From Aromatoleum petrolei (GTDB lineage: Bacteria; Pseudomonadota; Gammaproteobacteria; Burkholderiales; Rhodocyclaceae), in contig NZ_CP059560.1 in assembly GCF_017894385.1 (NCBI RefSeq), positions 5,216,501 through 5,280,500 on the forward strand: a DNA stretch of 64,000 nucleotides, given 5' to 3'. Shown here one piece after another: positions 46,259-55,668 of this stretch; within the stretch, counting starts at the first letter, position 1; each line of letters begins with the position of its first letter. The notes below the pieces were generated by a model that saw only the letters and a program-made list of their open reading frames with translations, was not told the DNA's origin and searched no databases. Position numbers and translations under genes: made by a program.

Positions 46259-47559
46259 TGAGCGCCGTGATCATCGCGCGCCATGCGCGCACGCCCGCAG
46301 AACGCTTCAAGGACGCTGCCTGGGTCGCCTTCATCGCCCTGCTGCTGGGCATCCCGATGGTCGGACTGACGACCGTGGACGAGGGGGGCGCACTGACCGT
46401 GCAGACCCGCTTCGGCATGCTCGGCGCCTTCGTCGGCGCGTCCTTCGTCGGCCGGTTCATCTTCCGCTGGATCATAGACATGGTCCGCAACCGTCGTGCG
46501 GCGAAGCCCGCGGTGGCGAAGGCCGACCGCACCCCGCAAGCGGTGAAAGTGATCGGCTGGGCCGTCCTCGGCGCGTCGATCGCCCTGCCGATCGTCTTTT
46601 CCGACAACCGCTACGTCATCGACACGGCGACGACGGTGCTGATCTACGTGATGCTCGGCTGGGGCCTGAACGTGGTGGTCGGCCTGGCAGGCCTGCTCGA
46701 CCTCGGCTACGTCGCGTTCTACGCGGTCGGCGCCTACACCTACGCGCTGCTCTTCTCGCACTTCGGCTGGACCTTCTGGGAGGCGTTGCTGGTGGCCGGC
46801 GCAATGGCCGCCGCGTTCGGCATCCTGCTCGGCTATCCGATCCTGCGCCTGCGCGGCGATTATCTCGCGATCGTGACGCTGGGCTTCGGCGAGATCATCC
46901 GCGTGATCCTGGTGAACTGGACCGAGCTTTCCAACGGCCCCAACGGCATCGGCTCGATCCCGCGCCCGACTCTGTTCGGCCTCCCCTTCGAGCGCAACCC
47001 GGCAGAAGGCACGCAGAGTTTCGCGACCTTCTTCGGGCTCGAGTTCTCGGGGATGCACCGCATCGTCTTCCTCTACTACCTGATCCTGGTACTGGCGCTG
47101 CTGACCAACGTCTTCGTGGCGCGCTTGCGCAAGCTGCCGGTCGGTCGCGCCTGGGAAGCACTGCGCGAGGACGAGATCGCCTGCAAGGCGATGGGCATGA
47201 ACGTCACCAACGTCAAGCTCTCGGCCTTCGCGATCGGCGCGATGCTGGGCGGCTTCGCAGGCGTGTTCTTCGCTGCGCGCCAGGGCTTCATCTCGCCCGA
47301 GAGCTTCACCTTTACGGAGTCGGCGACGATCCTCGCGATCGTCGTGCTGGGCGGGATGGGCAGCCAGCTCGGCGTCGTGCTCGCGGCGCTGGTGCTGGTG
47401 CTGCTGCCCGAACTGGGACGCAACTTCTCCGAGTACCGCATGCTGCTGTTCGGCACCGCGATGGTGCTGATCATGGTGTGGAAACCAGGCGGCCTGCTCG
47501 CCTCGCGCGAGCCGACGATCCGTCTAAAACAGGCTGCCATCAAGGGAGGTGAGGCATGA
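46258..47559 (+). CDS. ABC transporter permease, LivM type
   Basis: A 433-residue permease longer than the bzd copy because it has an N-terminal region of about 100 residues with two helices, as in E. coli LivM. Core motif GWGLNVVVGLAGLLDLGYVAFYAVGAY is intact, as is the EAA-like loop LREDEIACKAMGMN. Overlaps the LivG-type gene by 4 bases. Confidence 0.93.
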
Positions 47560-48386
47560 GCGCCGCGACCCTGCTCTCCGTCGAGAGCCTGACGATGCGC
47601 TTCGGCGGCCTGACGGCGATCGACGACCTGTCGGTGTCGGTGCCGGCGGGCAAGATCACCGCGATCATTGGCCCCAACGGCGCCGGCAAGACGACCTTCT
47701 TCAACTGCCTCACCGGCTTCTACAAACCGACCACGGGCAGCGTGCGCCTCGTGCATCCGAGGAAGGGCGAGATGCGTCTGGAGACGATGACCGGCCACCG
47801 CGTCGCGCGCGATGCGCAGGTCGTGCGCACCTTCCAGAACATCCGCCTGTTCCCGAAGATGACGGTGCTGGAGAACCTGATCGTCGCGCAGCACAACTTC
47901 CTGCAGAAGGCCTCCGGATTTTCGCTGGCGGGCATCTTCCGCCTGCCCTCCTACCGGACCGCCGAAGCGGCGGCGCTGAAGAAGGCGGCCCACTGGCTCG
48001 AACGCCTCGGGCTGACCGACATTGCCGACGTCGCCGCGGGCGACCTGCCCTACGGCACGCAGCGGCGCATCGAGATCGCGCGTGCGCTGTGCGTCGATCC
48101 GGTGCTGCTGTGCCTGGACGAGCCGGCGGCGGGTCTCAACCCGCGCGAATCGGCCGAGCTCAACACGCTGCTGCTGTCGCTGTGCCGCGAGGAAGGCATC
48201 GCCATCCTGCTGATCGAGCACGACATGAGCGTCGTGATGAACGTCTCGGACCACATCTGCGTGCTGAATTACGGCCGCAAGATCGCCGAGGGCACGCCGG
48301 AGGAAATCCGCAACGATCCGCAAGTCATCAAGGCCTATCTCGGCGAGGATGACGAGGAAACCGCATCCGGGGAGAAAGCCGCATGA
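47556..48386 (+). CDS. ABC transporter ATP-binding protein, LivG type
   Basis: A 276-residue ATPase. Walker A GPNGAGKTTF; the signature region reads LPYGTQRRIEIARAL instead of LSGGQ, a known LivG variant; Walker B VLLCLDEPAAGLNP. Overlaps both neighbours by 4 bases, so the transporter set is tightly coupled. Confidence 0.93.
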   Translation: MSAATLLSVESLTMRFGGLTAIDDLSVSVPAGKITAIIGPNGAGKTTFFNCLTGFYKPTTGSVRLVHPRKGEMRLETMTGHRVARDAQVVRTFQNIRLFPKMTVLENLIVAQHNFLQKASGFSLAGIFRLPSYRTAEAAALKKAAHWLERLGLTDIADVAAGDLPYGTQRRIEIARALCVDPVLLCLDEPAAGLNPRESAELNTLLLSLCREEGIAILLIEHDMSVVMNVSDHICVLNYGRKIAEGTPEEIRNDPQVIKAYLGEDDEETASGEKAA

Positions 48387-49096
48387 TGCTGCACATGGAG
48401 GGCGTGCACGCCCATTACGGCCATATTCACGCGCTGCGCGGCGTCGATGTCACGGTGCAGGTCGGCGAGATCGTCACCCTGATCGGCGCCAACGGTGCCG
48501 GCAAGTCGACCCTGATGATGAGCCTGTTCGGCAAGCCCGGGGCCTCCTCGGGGCGCATCGTGTTCGACGGCGAGGACATCACCCGCGTGCCGAGCCACCT
48601 GATCTCGCGCCGCGGCATCGCAATCGTACCGGAAGGCCGGCGCATCTTCCCGCGCATGACGGTGCTGGAGAACCTGCTCATGGGCACGGCCTTTGCCGAC
48701 CCGGCGAACTTCAACGCCGACATCAAGCGCGTGTATGCGATGTTCCCCATCCTCGAGGAGCGGGCGTCGCAGCGCGCGGGCACCTTGTCCGGCGGCGAAC
48801 AGCAGATGCTCGCGATCGGACGTGCGCTGATGAGCCGCCCCAAGCTGCTGCTGCTCGACGAACCATCGCTGGGCCTCGCGCCGATCTACATCAAGCGCAT
48901 TTTTCAAATCGTCCGCGAACTCAACACCGAGCACGGCATGACGGTTTTGCTCGTCGAGCAGAACGCCCACCACGCGCTGCGCGTCGCCCATCGCGGCTAC
49001 GTGCTGCAGCACGGCGAGATCGTGCTGGCGGGGACGGGTCAGGAGTTGCTCGCGAGCGAAGAAGTGCGCGCGGCCTATCTGGAGGGCGGGCATTGA
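48383..49096 (+). CDS. ABC transporter ATP-binding protein, LivF type
   Basis: A 237-residue ATPase with Walker A GANGAGKSTL, signature LSGGEQQ and Walker B LLLLDEPSLGLAP. It closes the Liv-type set; its stop overlaps the TTG start of the EamA permease. Confidence 0.93.
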   Translation: MMLHMEGVHAHYGHIHALRGVDVTVQVGEIVTLIGANGAGKSTLMMSLFGKPGASSGRIVFDGEDITRVPSHLISRRGIAIVPEGRRIFPRMTVLENLLMGTAFADPANFNADIKRVYAMFPILEERASQRAGTLSGGEQQMLAIGRALMSRPKLLLLDEPSLGLAPIYIKRIFQIVRELNTEHGMTVLLVEQNAHHALRVAHRGYVLQHGEIVLAGTGQELLASEEVRAAYLEGGH

Positions 49097-49998
49097 TTGA
49101 GCGCGCCGATGCCCCGCCACGCTGGTTACCCTTCGTCGTGCTGGGCATCGGGCTCATGGCGGTGTCCTTCGGTGCGATCTTCGCGCGCTTCGCGCAGGCT
49201 GAGGGGGTCCCCTCGCTCGCGGTGGCGTGCTGGCGGCTGGGGCTGGCGGCTCTGGTCGTCACGCCGATCGCGCTGTGGCAGTCCGGTCACGCGCTCGCGC
49301 GTATCAACTGCCGCCAGGGGCTTCTCGCCCTGGCGGCAGGCTTCTTCCTTGCGTTGCATTTCGGCACGTGGATCACCTCGCTAGAGTACACCTCGGTCGC
49401 CTCCAGCACTGCGCTGGTCACCACGAACCCCTTGTGGATCGGCTTGGCGTCCTTCGTGCTGTTCGGCGAGCGCCCGAGCCGGATGATGCTGGGCGGAATC
49501 GCCCTTTCCTTCGGCGGCAGCCTGCTGATTTTCTGGAGCGACAGCCAGAACACCGGCGCCGGCTCGAACCCGATGCTCGGCAACCTGCTCGCGCTGGTCG
49601 GCTCATGGTGCTTTTCCGCCTATCTGCTGATCGGGCGGCGGCTGCGCGCGGGACTACCGCTGCCTGCCTATGTATGGCTTGCCTACGGTGTCGCCGCACT
49701 GTTCCTCGCCGTGGTGAATGGCGGCAGCGGCTCCCCGCTTAGCGGCTTCAGCCTTACCGCGTGGGCGGTACTTGCCGGCATGGCGCTCGGGCCGCAGCTA
49801 CTTGGGCACACCGCCTACAACTGGTCGCTGCGCCATGTCTCGGCGACTTTCGTTGCAGTCGTCACGCTCGGTGAACCCGTAGCCAGCGCGGCGATGGCCT
49901 TCGTCATCTTTGGCGAGGAATTCGCGCCGCTTCAGTTCGGCGGTTTTGCGTTGCTGCTTGCAGGCATCTATCTCGCGGCACGCGGCGAGAAGTCCTGA
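49093..49998 (+). CDS. EamA/DMT family permease
   Basis: A 301-residue membrane protein with ten predicted helices in two EamA repeats. The start is TTG 49093, overlapping the LivF-type stop (TTGA) with GGAGGG ahead of it; no earlier in-frame start gives a sensible protein. It is probably an amino acid or metabolite exporter. Coupling to a Liv importer suggests a related substrate. Confidence 0.88.
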   Translation: MIERADAPPRWLPFVVLGIGLMAVSFGAIFARFAQAEGVPSLAVACWRLGLAALVVTPIALWQSGHALARINCRQGLLALAAGFFLALHFGTWITSLEYTSVASSTALVTTNPLWIGLASFVLFGERPSRMMLGGIALSFGGSLLIFWSDSQNTGAGSNPMLGNLLALVGSWCFSAYLLIGRRLRAGLPLPAYVWLAYGVAALFLAVVNGGSGSPLSGFSLTAWAVLAGMALGPQLLGHTAYNWSLRHVSATFVAVVTLGEPVASAAMAFVIFGEEFAPLQFGGFALLLAGIYLAARGEKS

Positions 49999-50013
49999 GT
50001 TTCATCCCCGCCG

Positions 50014-50658
50014 CTAGCCCCTGATCCAGCCGCGTTTCAGCGCGTAGCTGGCGAGACCTGCAGCCGTCTCGATTCCGAGTTTGCGGCGCAAGTTGAGGCG
50101 GTGCGTCTCGACGGTACGCACGCTGACGTCCAGCTTCTGCGCAATGCGCTTGTTGCTGTCGCCCTGGGCGACGAGGATAAGCACTTCCCTTTCGCGCTCC
50201 GTCAGAACTGCCGTGTCATCCGACTGTGTCGCGAGCGCGGCCGTCAGCGCACTGCTGAAGTAGGCGCCGCCGGCGGCGACCGCACGGATTGCCGCAATGA
50301 TCTCGGCCGATGGCGCGTCCTTGAGCACGTATCCGCGTGCGCCGGCACGCATCGCCGATATCACGTAGCCCTGGCTGTCGTACATGCTCAGGATCAGCAC
50401 GCGCAGCTCCGGACACCGCTGCGCGAGCGCCGTGGTCAGTTCGATGCCGTTGATGTCGGGCAGGCCGACATCGACCAATGCGAGGTCCGGGCGCAGGGTT
50501 TCCACGGCGGCCAGTGCCTGCGCGCCGTTGGCCGCTTCACCGACGATGTCGATCTCTGCGATGTCGCCCAGCCGTGCGCGCAGGCCATCGCGGACCAACT
50601 GATGATCATCGACCAACAGCAGACGAATCCGCGCGACGGAATCGGTCGTATCGCTCAT
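50014..50658 (-). CDS. NarL/LuxR-type response regulator
   Basis: A 214-residue response regulator. The receiver holds the phosphorylation Asp in LALVDVGLPDING, and the C-terminus is a LuxR helix-turn-helix (LTEREREVLILVAQGDSNKRIAQKLDVSVRTVETHRLNLRRKLG). It overlaps the kinase gene by 4 bases. It likely binds the palindrome between the kinase gene and cstA. Confidence 0.93.
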   Translation of the reverse strand: MSDTTDSVARIRLLLVDDHQLVRDGLRARLGDIAEIDIVGEAANGAQALAAVETLRPDLALVDVGLPDINGIELTTALAQRCPELRVLILSMYDSQGYVISAMRAGARGYVLKDAPSAEIIAAIRAVAAGGAYFSSALTAALATQSDDTAVLTEREREVLILVAQGDSNKRIAQKLDVSVRTVETHRLNLRRKLGIETAAGLASYALKRGWIRG

Positions 50659-52031
50659 GACATGCTTCCTTTCTTCGCATTCGGGCAAGGCAGCAGCGCA
50701 CTGAGCTCGGTATGGCCGGGCACGGAACTGACCGCAAGCTGCCCGCCATGATGCTCGATGCGCTCACGCATATTGCGCAGGCCGATGCCACCGCTACGCG
50801 GGTGGTCTATCCGGGACGTGTCGAAGCCGCGCCCGTCGTCGGCGATCACGAGCCGGACGGCCCCGCCACCCGACGCAAGCGCGAGACGGACGTGATGGGC
50901 GTCGGCGTGACGCTCGATGTTCGTCAATGCCTCCTGCGCAATGCGATACAGGGTGGTCGCCCCCGCCTCGTCGGCGAGCAGATCGACCTTGCCGATGTCG
51001 GCCTCGACGACGATGCCGGTGCGCAGGTGAAACTCGTCGAGCAGCTGTCGCAGGGCAGCGGACAGACCGAGGTTGTCGAGCAGCGAGGGGCGGAGATTGT
51101 GCGAGATGCTGCGGATCTCGCCGATCGCCACCCCCAGCCCGTCCAGGCCCTTGGTGATGTGCTCCGCGACGTCGTCACGCCCTGCCAGCGCGCGCTCCCT
51201 GGCGAGTTCGAGGTGGAACTTGACCGATACCAGCAGTTGGCTGAGGCCGTCGTGCAGGTCGCGTGCGACGCGCGTGCGCTCCTCCTCGTGCGAGGTCACG
51301 ATGCGCTGCGCGAGCGCCTTCAGCCGGCGGTCGGCGAGCTGGTGTTCACTGATGTTGAGCGCCATGCCGCCTGCAAACACGATGAGCGCCGCGACGATAC
51401 CCACGACGGTGAAGCCGACGACAGTCGTCGCGATGCGCGACGACATCCGCTCGCGCAACTTGCTGCGGATGCTCTCGACGTCATCGAGGTAGATGCCGGT
51501 CCCGAGCACCCAGCCCCAGCGGTCGAGCTTGACGACATAGCCCAGCTTGGCGGTTTCCATGCCCGTCGATGGCTTGTTCCACTTGTACTGGAGAAACCCG
51601 TCGCCGGAGACGGTTGCGGCGATCAGGCGCTGGATGACGGGGAGCCCCTCGGAATCCTGCTTGTCCCAAAGGTTGCGGCCGACCAGTTCTGACTGGCGCG
51701 GATGCACGACGTTGAGACCGGTGATGTCATAGGCGAAGAAGTAGCCGTCGTCGCCGTAGTTCATCTCGCTGAGGATGCGCTTCGCCTCGGCCTTGGTTGC
51801 CTCGTCGTCCCGACCCGACGAATACAGGTGGTCGATCGAGGTCTGCGCGAGTTGGACGTAATGCTGCAACTCCGCGCGCTTTGCCGCGAGCATCGCCTCG
51901 TTCAGCACGCTTTCCTGTTGCCGCTCGAGGTCGCGCGCCTGCATCGCAACGAGGATCGCGATCGCCGCCACTGCCGCGATGAGCGGAAGCACGGCCAGGA
52001 CGATCACTTTGTGCTTGAGCCGCAAGCCCAT
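50655..52031 (-). CDS. Sensor histidine kinase with Cache sensor, HisKA_3 type
   Basis: A 458-residue kinase. One N-terminal helix, then a single Cache domain outside the membrane (ILSEMNYGDDGYFFAYDITGLNVVHP, GRNLWDKQDSEG, GYVVKLDRWGWVLGTGIYLDD), a second helix (about 205-225), then HisKA_3 with His in VARDLHDGLSQ and an ATPase domain (DDGRGFD, GIGLRNM). Cache domains bind small organic acids. Divergent from cstA, suggesting that it senses pyruvate or another carboxylic acid that CstA moves. Confidence 0.92.
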   Translation of the reverse strand: MGLRLKHKVIVLAVLPLIAAVAAIAILVAMQARDLERQQESVLNEAMLAAKRAELQHYVQLAQTSIDHLYSSGRDDEATKAEAKRILSEMNYGDDGYFFAYDITGLNVVHPRQSELVGRNLWDKQDSEGLPVIQRLIAATVSGDGFLQYKWNKPSTGMETAKLGYVVKLDRWGWVLGTGIYLDDVESIRSKLRERMSSRIATTVVGFTVVGIVAALIVFAGGMALNISEHQLADRRLKALAQRIVTSHEEERTRVARDLHDGLSQLLVSVKFHLELARERALAGRDDVAEHITKGLDGLGVAIGEIRSISHNLRPSLLDNLGLSAALRQLLDEFHLRTGIVVEADIGKVDLLADEAGATTLYRIAQEALTNIERHADAHHVRLALASGGGAVRLVIADDGRGFDTSRIDHPRSGGIGLRNMRERIEHHGGQLAVSSVPGHTELSALLPCPNAKKGSMS

Positions 52032-52063
52032 TCTCCCCTGCTTTTCACCCGTTTCCCGCCCGC

Positions 52064-52135
52064 GATTGTAGTGCTACGCAGCAGTCCCCCGACATGTCTG
52101 CGTAGTACTACGCAGACGCGGAAAGTAGTAGTGCG
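52064..52135. promoter_or_regulatory. Operator array with a 22-bp perfect palindrome
   Basis: A perfect 22-bp palindrome at 52096-52117 with core TGCGTAGTACTACGCA. A degenerate copy at 52064-52081 (13 of 18 bases match, including CTACGCAG) lies 34 bases away, and a half-site-like GTAGTAGTGCG follows at 52125-52135. It lies between the divergent kinase and cstA genes and is the best candidate for the response regulator's binding site. Confidence 0.65.
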
Positions 52136-52177
52136 AATGGTTCCGCAGGCGCCGTTCCGCGACATTACCTAGTGATC

Positions 52178-52197
52178 CCCGGCACAGGTTTGCCGGG
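52178..52197 (+). repeat. Hairpin in the cstA leader
   Basis: CCCGGCA (52178-52184) pairs with TGCCGGG (52191-52197) around 6 bases, about 70 bases upstream of the cstA start. It may be part of the untranslated leader; role unknown. Confidence 0.4.
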
Positions 52198-52265
52198 CCC
52201 CGGAACCAGATCCGGTAAGACCAGAGCCTGATTCAACGGCCTATCCGGAGAGAGGAGGAGTATAG

Positions 52266-54335
52266 ATGGCCACGCTGTCGAGACACGCGCTGTGGGCGCT
52301 TGTCGGCATTTTCGGCGCTTTCGCGCTCGCATATATCGCACTCAATCGCGGTGAAACGATCAACGCCTTGTGGATCGTGGTCGCCGCGGTGTCCGTTTAC
52401 CTCATCGCGTATCGCTATTACAGCCTGTTCATCGCGAAGCGGGTGATGTCGCTGGATCCCGATCGCATGACGCCCGCGACGCGCCACAACGACGGCCTCG
52501 ACTACGTGCCGACCAACAAGTACGTGCTGTTCGGCCATCACTTTGCCGCCATTGCCGGCGCCGGCCCGCTCGTCGGCCCCGTGCTTGCGGCGCAGATGGG
52601 CTACCTGCCAGGCATGTTGTGGATCCTCGCGGGCGTCGTGCTCGCCGGGGCGGTGCAGGACTTCATGGTGCTGTTCGTATCCACGCGCCGCGACGGTCGC
52701 TCGCTCGGCGATCTGGTGAAATCCGAACTCGGCCCGATTCCTGGCGTGATCGCACTGTTCGGCACCTTCATGATCATGGTGATCATCCTCGCAGTGCTCG
52801 CGCTGATCGTCGTGAAGGCCCTGGCCGAAAGCCCGTGGGGCACCTTCACGGTGGCCGCGACCATCCCGATCGCGATCTTCATGGGCATCTACGCGCGCTA
52901 CATCCGCCCCGGCCGCATCGGCGAGATCTCGGTGATCGGCTTCGTGCTGCTGATCTGGGCGATCGTGGGCGGCGGCAAGGTCGCTGCCGATCCCACGCTG
53001 GCGGCGCTATTCACCTTCTCGGGTACGCAACTCACCTGGATGCTGATCGGCTACGGCTTCGTTGCCTCCGTGCTCCCCGTGTGGCTGCTGCTCGCACCGC
53101 GTGACTACCTGTCGACCTTCCTCAAGATCGGCGCGATCCTCGCGCTCGCGGTCGGCATCCTGTTCGTCGCGCCCGACCTCGAGATGCCGGCGGTCACGCG
53201 CTTCATCGACGGCACCGGCCCCGCCTGGTCGGGCAGCCTGTTCCCCTTCCTCTTCATCACCATCGCCTGCGGCGCGGTATCCGGCTTCCATGCGCTGATC
53301 TCGTCCGGCACCACCCCGAAGATGATCGAGAACGAGTCGCACATGCCGCTGATCGGCTATGGCGGCATGCTGATGGAATCGTTCGTCGCGATCATGGCGC
53401 TCGTCGCCGCGTCGATCATCGACCCGGGCGTGTATTTCGCGATGAACAGCCCGCTCGCGGTGCTCGGGCCCACGGCCGAGAGTGCAGCACAGGTGATCTC
53501 GAACTGGGGCTTTGTGGTGACGCCGGAAACACTCACCGACACCGCCGCGGCGGTCGGCGAAAATTCGATCATCGCGCGAGCCGGCGGCGCGCCGACCTTG
53601 GCGGTGGGCATGGCACAGATCTTCTCGAAGATGTTCGGCGGAACCGCAATGATGGGCTTCTGGTACCACTTCGCGATCCTGTTCGAGGCGCTCTTCATCC
53701 TCACCGCGGTCGATGCGGGCACGCGTGCGGGTCGCTTCATGCTGCAGGATCTGCTCGGCACCTTCGTACCCGCGATGAAACGCACCGACTCCTGGGCCGG
53801 CAATGCGATCGCGACCGCACTGTGCGTCACCGCATGGGGCTACTTCCTCTACCAAGGCGTGGTCGATCCGCTGGGCGGCATCAATACCCTGTGGCCGCTG
53901 TTCGGCATTGCCAACCAGATGCTGGCCGCCGTCGCGCTGGTCCTCTGCACGGTCGTGCTGTTCAAGATGAAGCGCGAGCGCTTCGCGTGGGTAACGGTCC
54001 TGCCGATGGTGTGGTTGCTCGCCTGCACGCTCACGGCCGGATGGCAGAAGGTGTTCGACGCCAACCCCAAGATCGGCTTCCTCGCCCAATCGTCCCGCTA
54101 TCAGGACGCCCTCGCCCGCGGCGAACTGCTCGCACCGGCCAAGACGCTGGACCAGATGCACCAGATCATTCTCAACAACCAAATCGATGCCGGCCTGACC
54201 GCGTTCTTCATGCTCGTCGTCCTCAGCATCCTGGTGTTCGGCGCACGCACCTGCCTCCACGCCTATCGCGCGGCGCACCCGACCACGCAGGAAGTCGGTG
54301 CGCCGGTCACGAGTTCGCAGGGCGCCGCAGCCTAA
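52266..54335 (+). CDS. cstA: CstA family pyruvate/peptide transporter
   Basis: A 689-residue membrane protein of the carbon-starvation CstA family, with about 16 to 18 hydrophobic segments; near the 701 residues of the E. coli protein. Family segments: [44 protein letters not shown] and [16 protein letters not shown]. coli relatives import pyruvate and perhaps peptides. Strong GGAGGAG before the ATG. It is followed by ybdD- and yjiA-like genes, the same set as in E. coli. Confidence 0.95.
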   Translation: MATLSRHALWALVGIFGAFALAYIALNRGETINALWIVVAAVSVYLIAYRYYSLFIAKRVMSLDPDRMTPATRHNDGLDYVPTNKYVLFGHHFAAIAGAGPLVGPVLAAQMGYLPGMLWILAGVVLAGAVQDFMVLFVSTRRDGRSLGDLVKSELGPIPGVIALFGTFMIMVIILAVLALIVVKALAESPWGTFTVAATIPIAIFMGIYARYIRPGRIGEISVIGFVLLIWAIVGGGKVAADPTLAALFTFSGTQLTWMLIGYGFVASVLPVWLLLAPRDYLSTFLKIGAILALAVGILFVAPDLEMPAVTRFIDGTGPAWSGSLFPFLFITIACGAVSGFHALISSGTTPKMIENESHMPLIGYGGMLMESFVAIMALVAASIIDPGVYFAMNSPLAVLGPTAESAAQVISNWGFVVTPETLTDTAAAVGENSIIARAGGAPTLAVGMAQIFSKMFGGTAMMGFWYHFAILFEALFILTAVDAGTRAGRFMLQDLLGTFVPAMKRTDSWAGNAIATALCVTAWGYFLYQGVVDPLGGINTLWPLFGIANQMLAAVALVLCTVVLFKMKRERFAWVTVLPMVWLLACTLTAGWQKVFDANPKIGFLAQSSRYQDALARGELLAPAKTLDQMHQIILNNQIDAGLTAFFMLVVLSILVFGARTCLHAYRAAHPTTQEVGAPVTSSQGAAA

Positions 54336-54339
54336 GCCC

Positions 54340-54534
54340 GTGTTCAACGATCTCTCCAAACTCGGCAAGTATCTCGGCCAGGCCGCACGTCTGATGGTAG
54401 GCCTGCCCGACTACGACACCTACGTCGCGCACATGAAGGCGACGCACCCGGACCGGCCGGTGATGAGCTACGAGGAATTCTTCCGCGAACGTCAGGAAGC
54501 ACGTTACGGCGGCGGCGCTGGCCGCTGCTGCTGA
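54340..54534 (+). CDS. YbdD/YjiX family small protein
   Basis: A 64-residue protein, GTG start four bases after the cstA stop. The motif [29 protein letters not shown] is characteristic of this family, which always follows cstA-like genes. The C-terminus is Gly-rich and ends in two Cys. In E. coli it is needed for pyruvate uptake by the CstA-type partner. Confidence 0.92.
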   Translation: MFNDLSKLGKYLGQAARLMVGLPDYDTYVAHMKATHPDRPVMSYEEFFRERQEARYGGGAGRCC

Positions 54535-54557
54535 GACACTACTAAAAGGTGCCGGAC

Positions 54558-55589
54558 ATGAGCGCCCCCAACCCCAGCCCTCGACTCCCGATCCCCGTCA
54601 CCGTGCTCACCGGCTTCCTCGGTGCCGGCAAGACGACGCTGCTGAACCGCATCCTGACGACGGCCCACGGCCACCGCATCGCGGTGATCGAGAATGAGTT
54701 CGGGCCGGTCAATATCGACAGCGAACTGCTGGTCCAACAGAGCGCCGAGGTCGTCGAGATGACCAACGGCTGCCTGTGCTGCACCGTGCGCGGCGACCTG
54801 GCGAAAAACCTCCTCGATCTGAAGTCGCGACGCGATGCGGGCGAGCTCGCCTTCGACCGCATCGTCATCGAAACCACCGGCCTCGCCGATCCCGGGCCGG
54901 TGATCCAGACATTCTTCGCGGAGCCCGAACTCGCCGAAGCCTACCTGCTCGATGCGGTGCTCACGGTGGTGGATGCCGTGCATGCCCCGCGCCAGCTCGA
55001 TGAGCATCCCGTACTGTTGAAGCAGATCGGTTTTGCCGACCGACTGCTCGTCTCCAAGAGCGAGGGCATCGCGGCCGATGCGCTCGGAGCACTGCTCAAT
55101 CGGCTCACGCGCATCAATCCACGGGCGCCGATCCGCCCGCTGGTCGCCGGCGAGCTCGATTTCGGCTTCCTGCTCGACATTCGCGGCTTCAACCTGAACG
55201 AAAGTCTGCTCGCCGACGAAACCGCCGCGACGCCGCGTTTTCGCCCTGCCGCAAAGCCGGGAACGATATTCGGCGGGGCTGCACACAACGACGAGATCGG
55301 CTCGCTGCTGCTCGAACATTTGGGCGACGTCGACCTCGAGCGCATCGGCACCTTCGTGCAAGGGCTCCTCGACCGCCACGGCGACGATCTGCTCCGCTAC
55401 AAGGGCGTGCTAGCGATTCCCGACCAGGAGAGCCGACTGGTGTTCCAAGGCGTGCACCGTCTCGCCGGTTTCGACTACGGTGCTGCATGGAACGACGACA
55501 TCCGCCGCTCGCGCATCGTCGTGATCGGCCGCCGGCTGCAGGAAGACGAATTGCGCGCCGGCTTTGCGGAGTGTGTGATCAACGCCTAG
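54558..55589 (+). CDS. CobW/YjiA family GTPase
   Basis: A 343-residue G3E GTPase. P-loop TGFLGAGKTTL, metal-binding CLCC (NGCLCCTVRGDL), and switch/guanine motifs ETTGLADP and SKSE. Members are metal chaperones. It is third in the cstA operon as in E. coli yjiA. The ATG 54558 has AAAGG at suitable spacing; GTG 54549 is an alternative. Confidence 0.92.
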   Translation: MSAPNPSPRLPIPVTVLTGFLGAGKTTLLNRILTTAHGHRIAVIENEFGPVNIDSELLVQQSAEVVEMTNGCLCCTVRGDLAKNLLDLKSRRDAGELAFDRIVIETTGLADPGPVIQTFFAEPELAEAYLLDAVLTVVDAVHAPRQLDEHPVLLKQIGFADRLLVSKSEGIAADALGALLNRLTRINPRAPIRPLVAGELDFGFLLDIRGFNLNESLLADETAATPRFRPAAKPGTIFGGAAHNDEIGSLLLEHLGDVDLERIGTFVQGLLDRHGDDLLRYKGVLAIPDQESRLVFQGVHRLAGFDYGAAWNDDIRRSRIVVIGRRLQEDELRAGFAECVINA

Positions 55590-55668
55590 CCAAAACCGCC
55601 TGTGTGGCAACCTGTGTCATTGACGACGCGGATGAGCGGCCGGGCAATGCTTGCGACTGGAACTCCGT

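Noticed and set aside
48349..49998. 549-residue frame running through the LivF-type gene into the EamA permease
   Set aside because: The first 250 residues are an out-of-frame shadow of the ATPase; the permease proper begins at TTG 49093.
52181..52194. Sigma-54-like element (GGCAC...TTGC) before cstA
   Set aside because: The distance between the GG and GC pairs is one base short of the required ten, and the bases belong to a hairpin.
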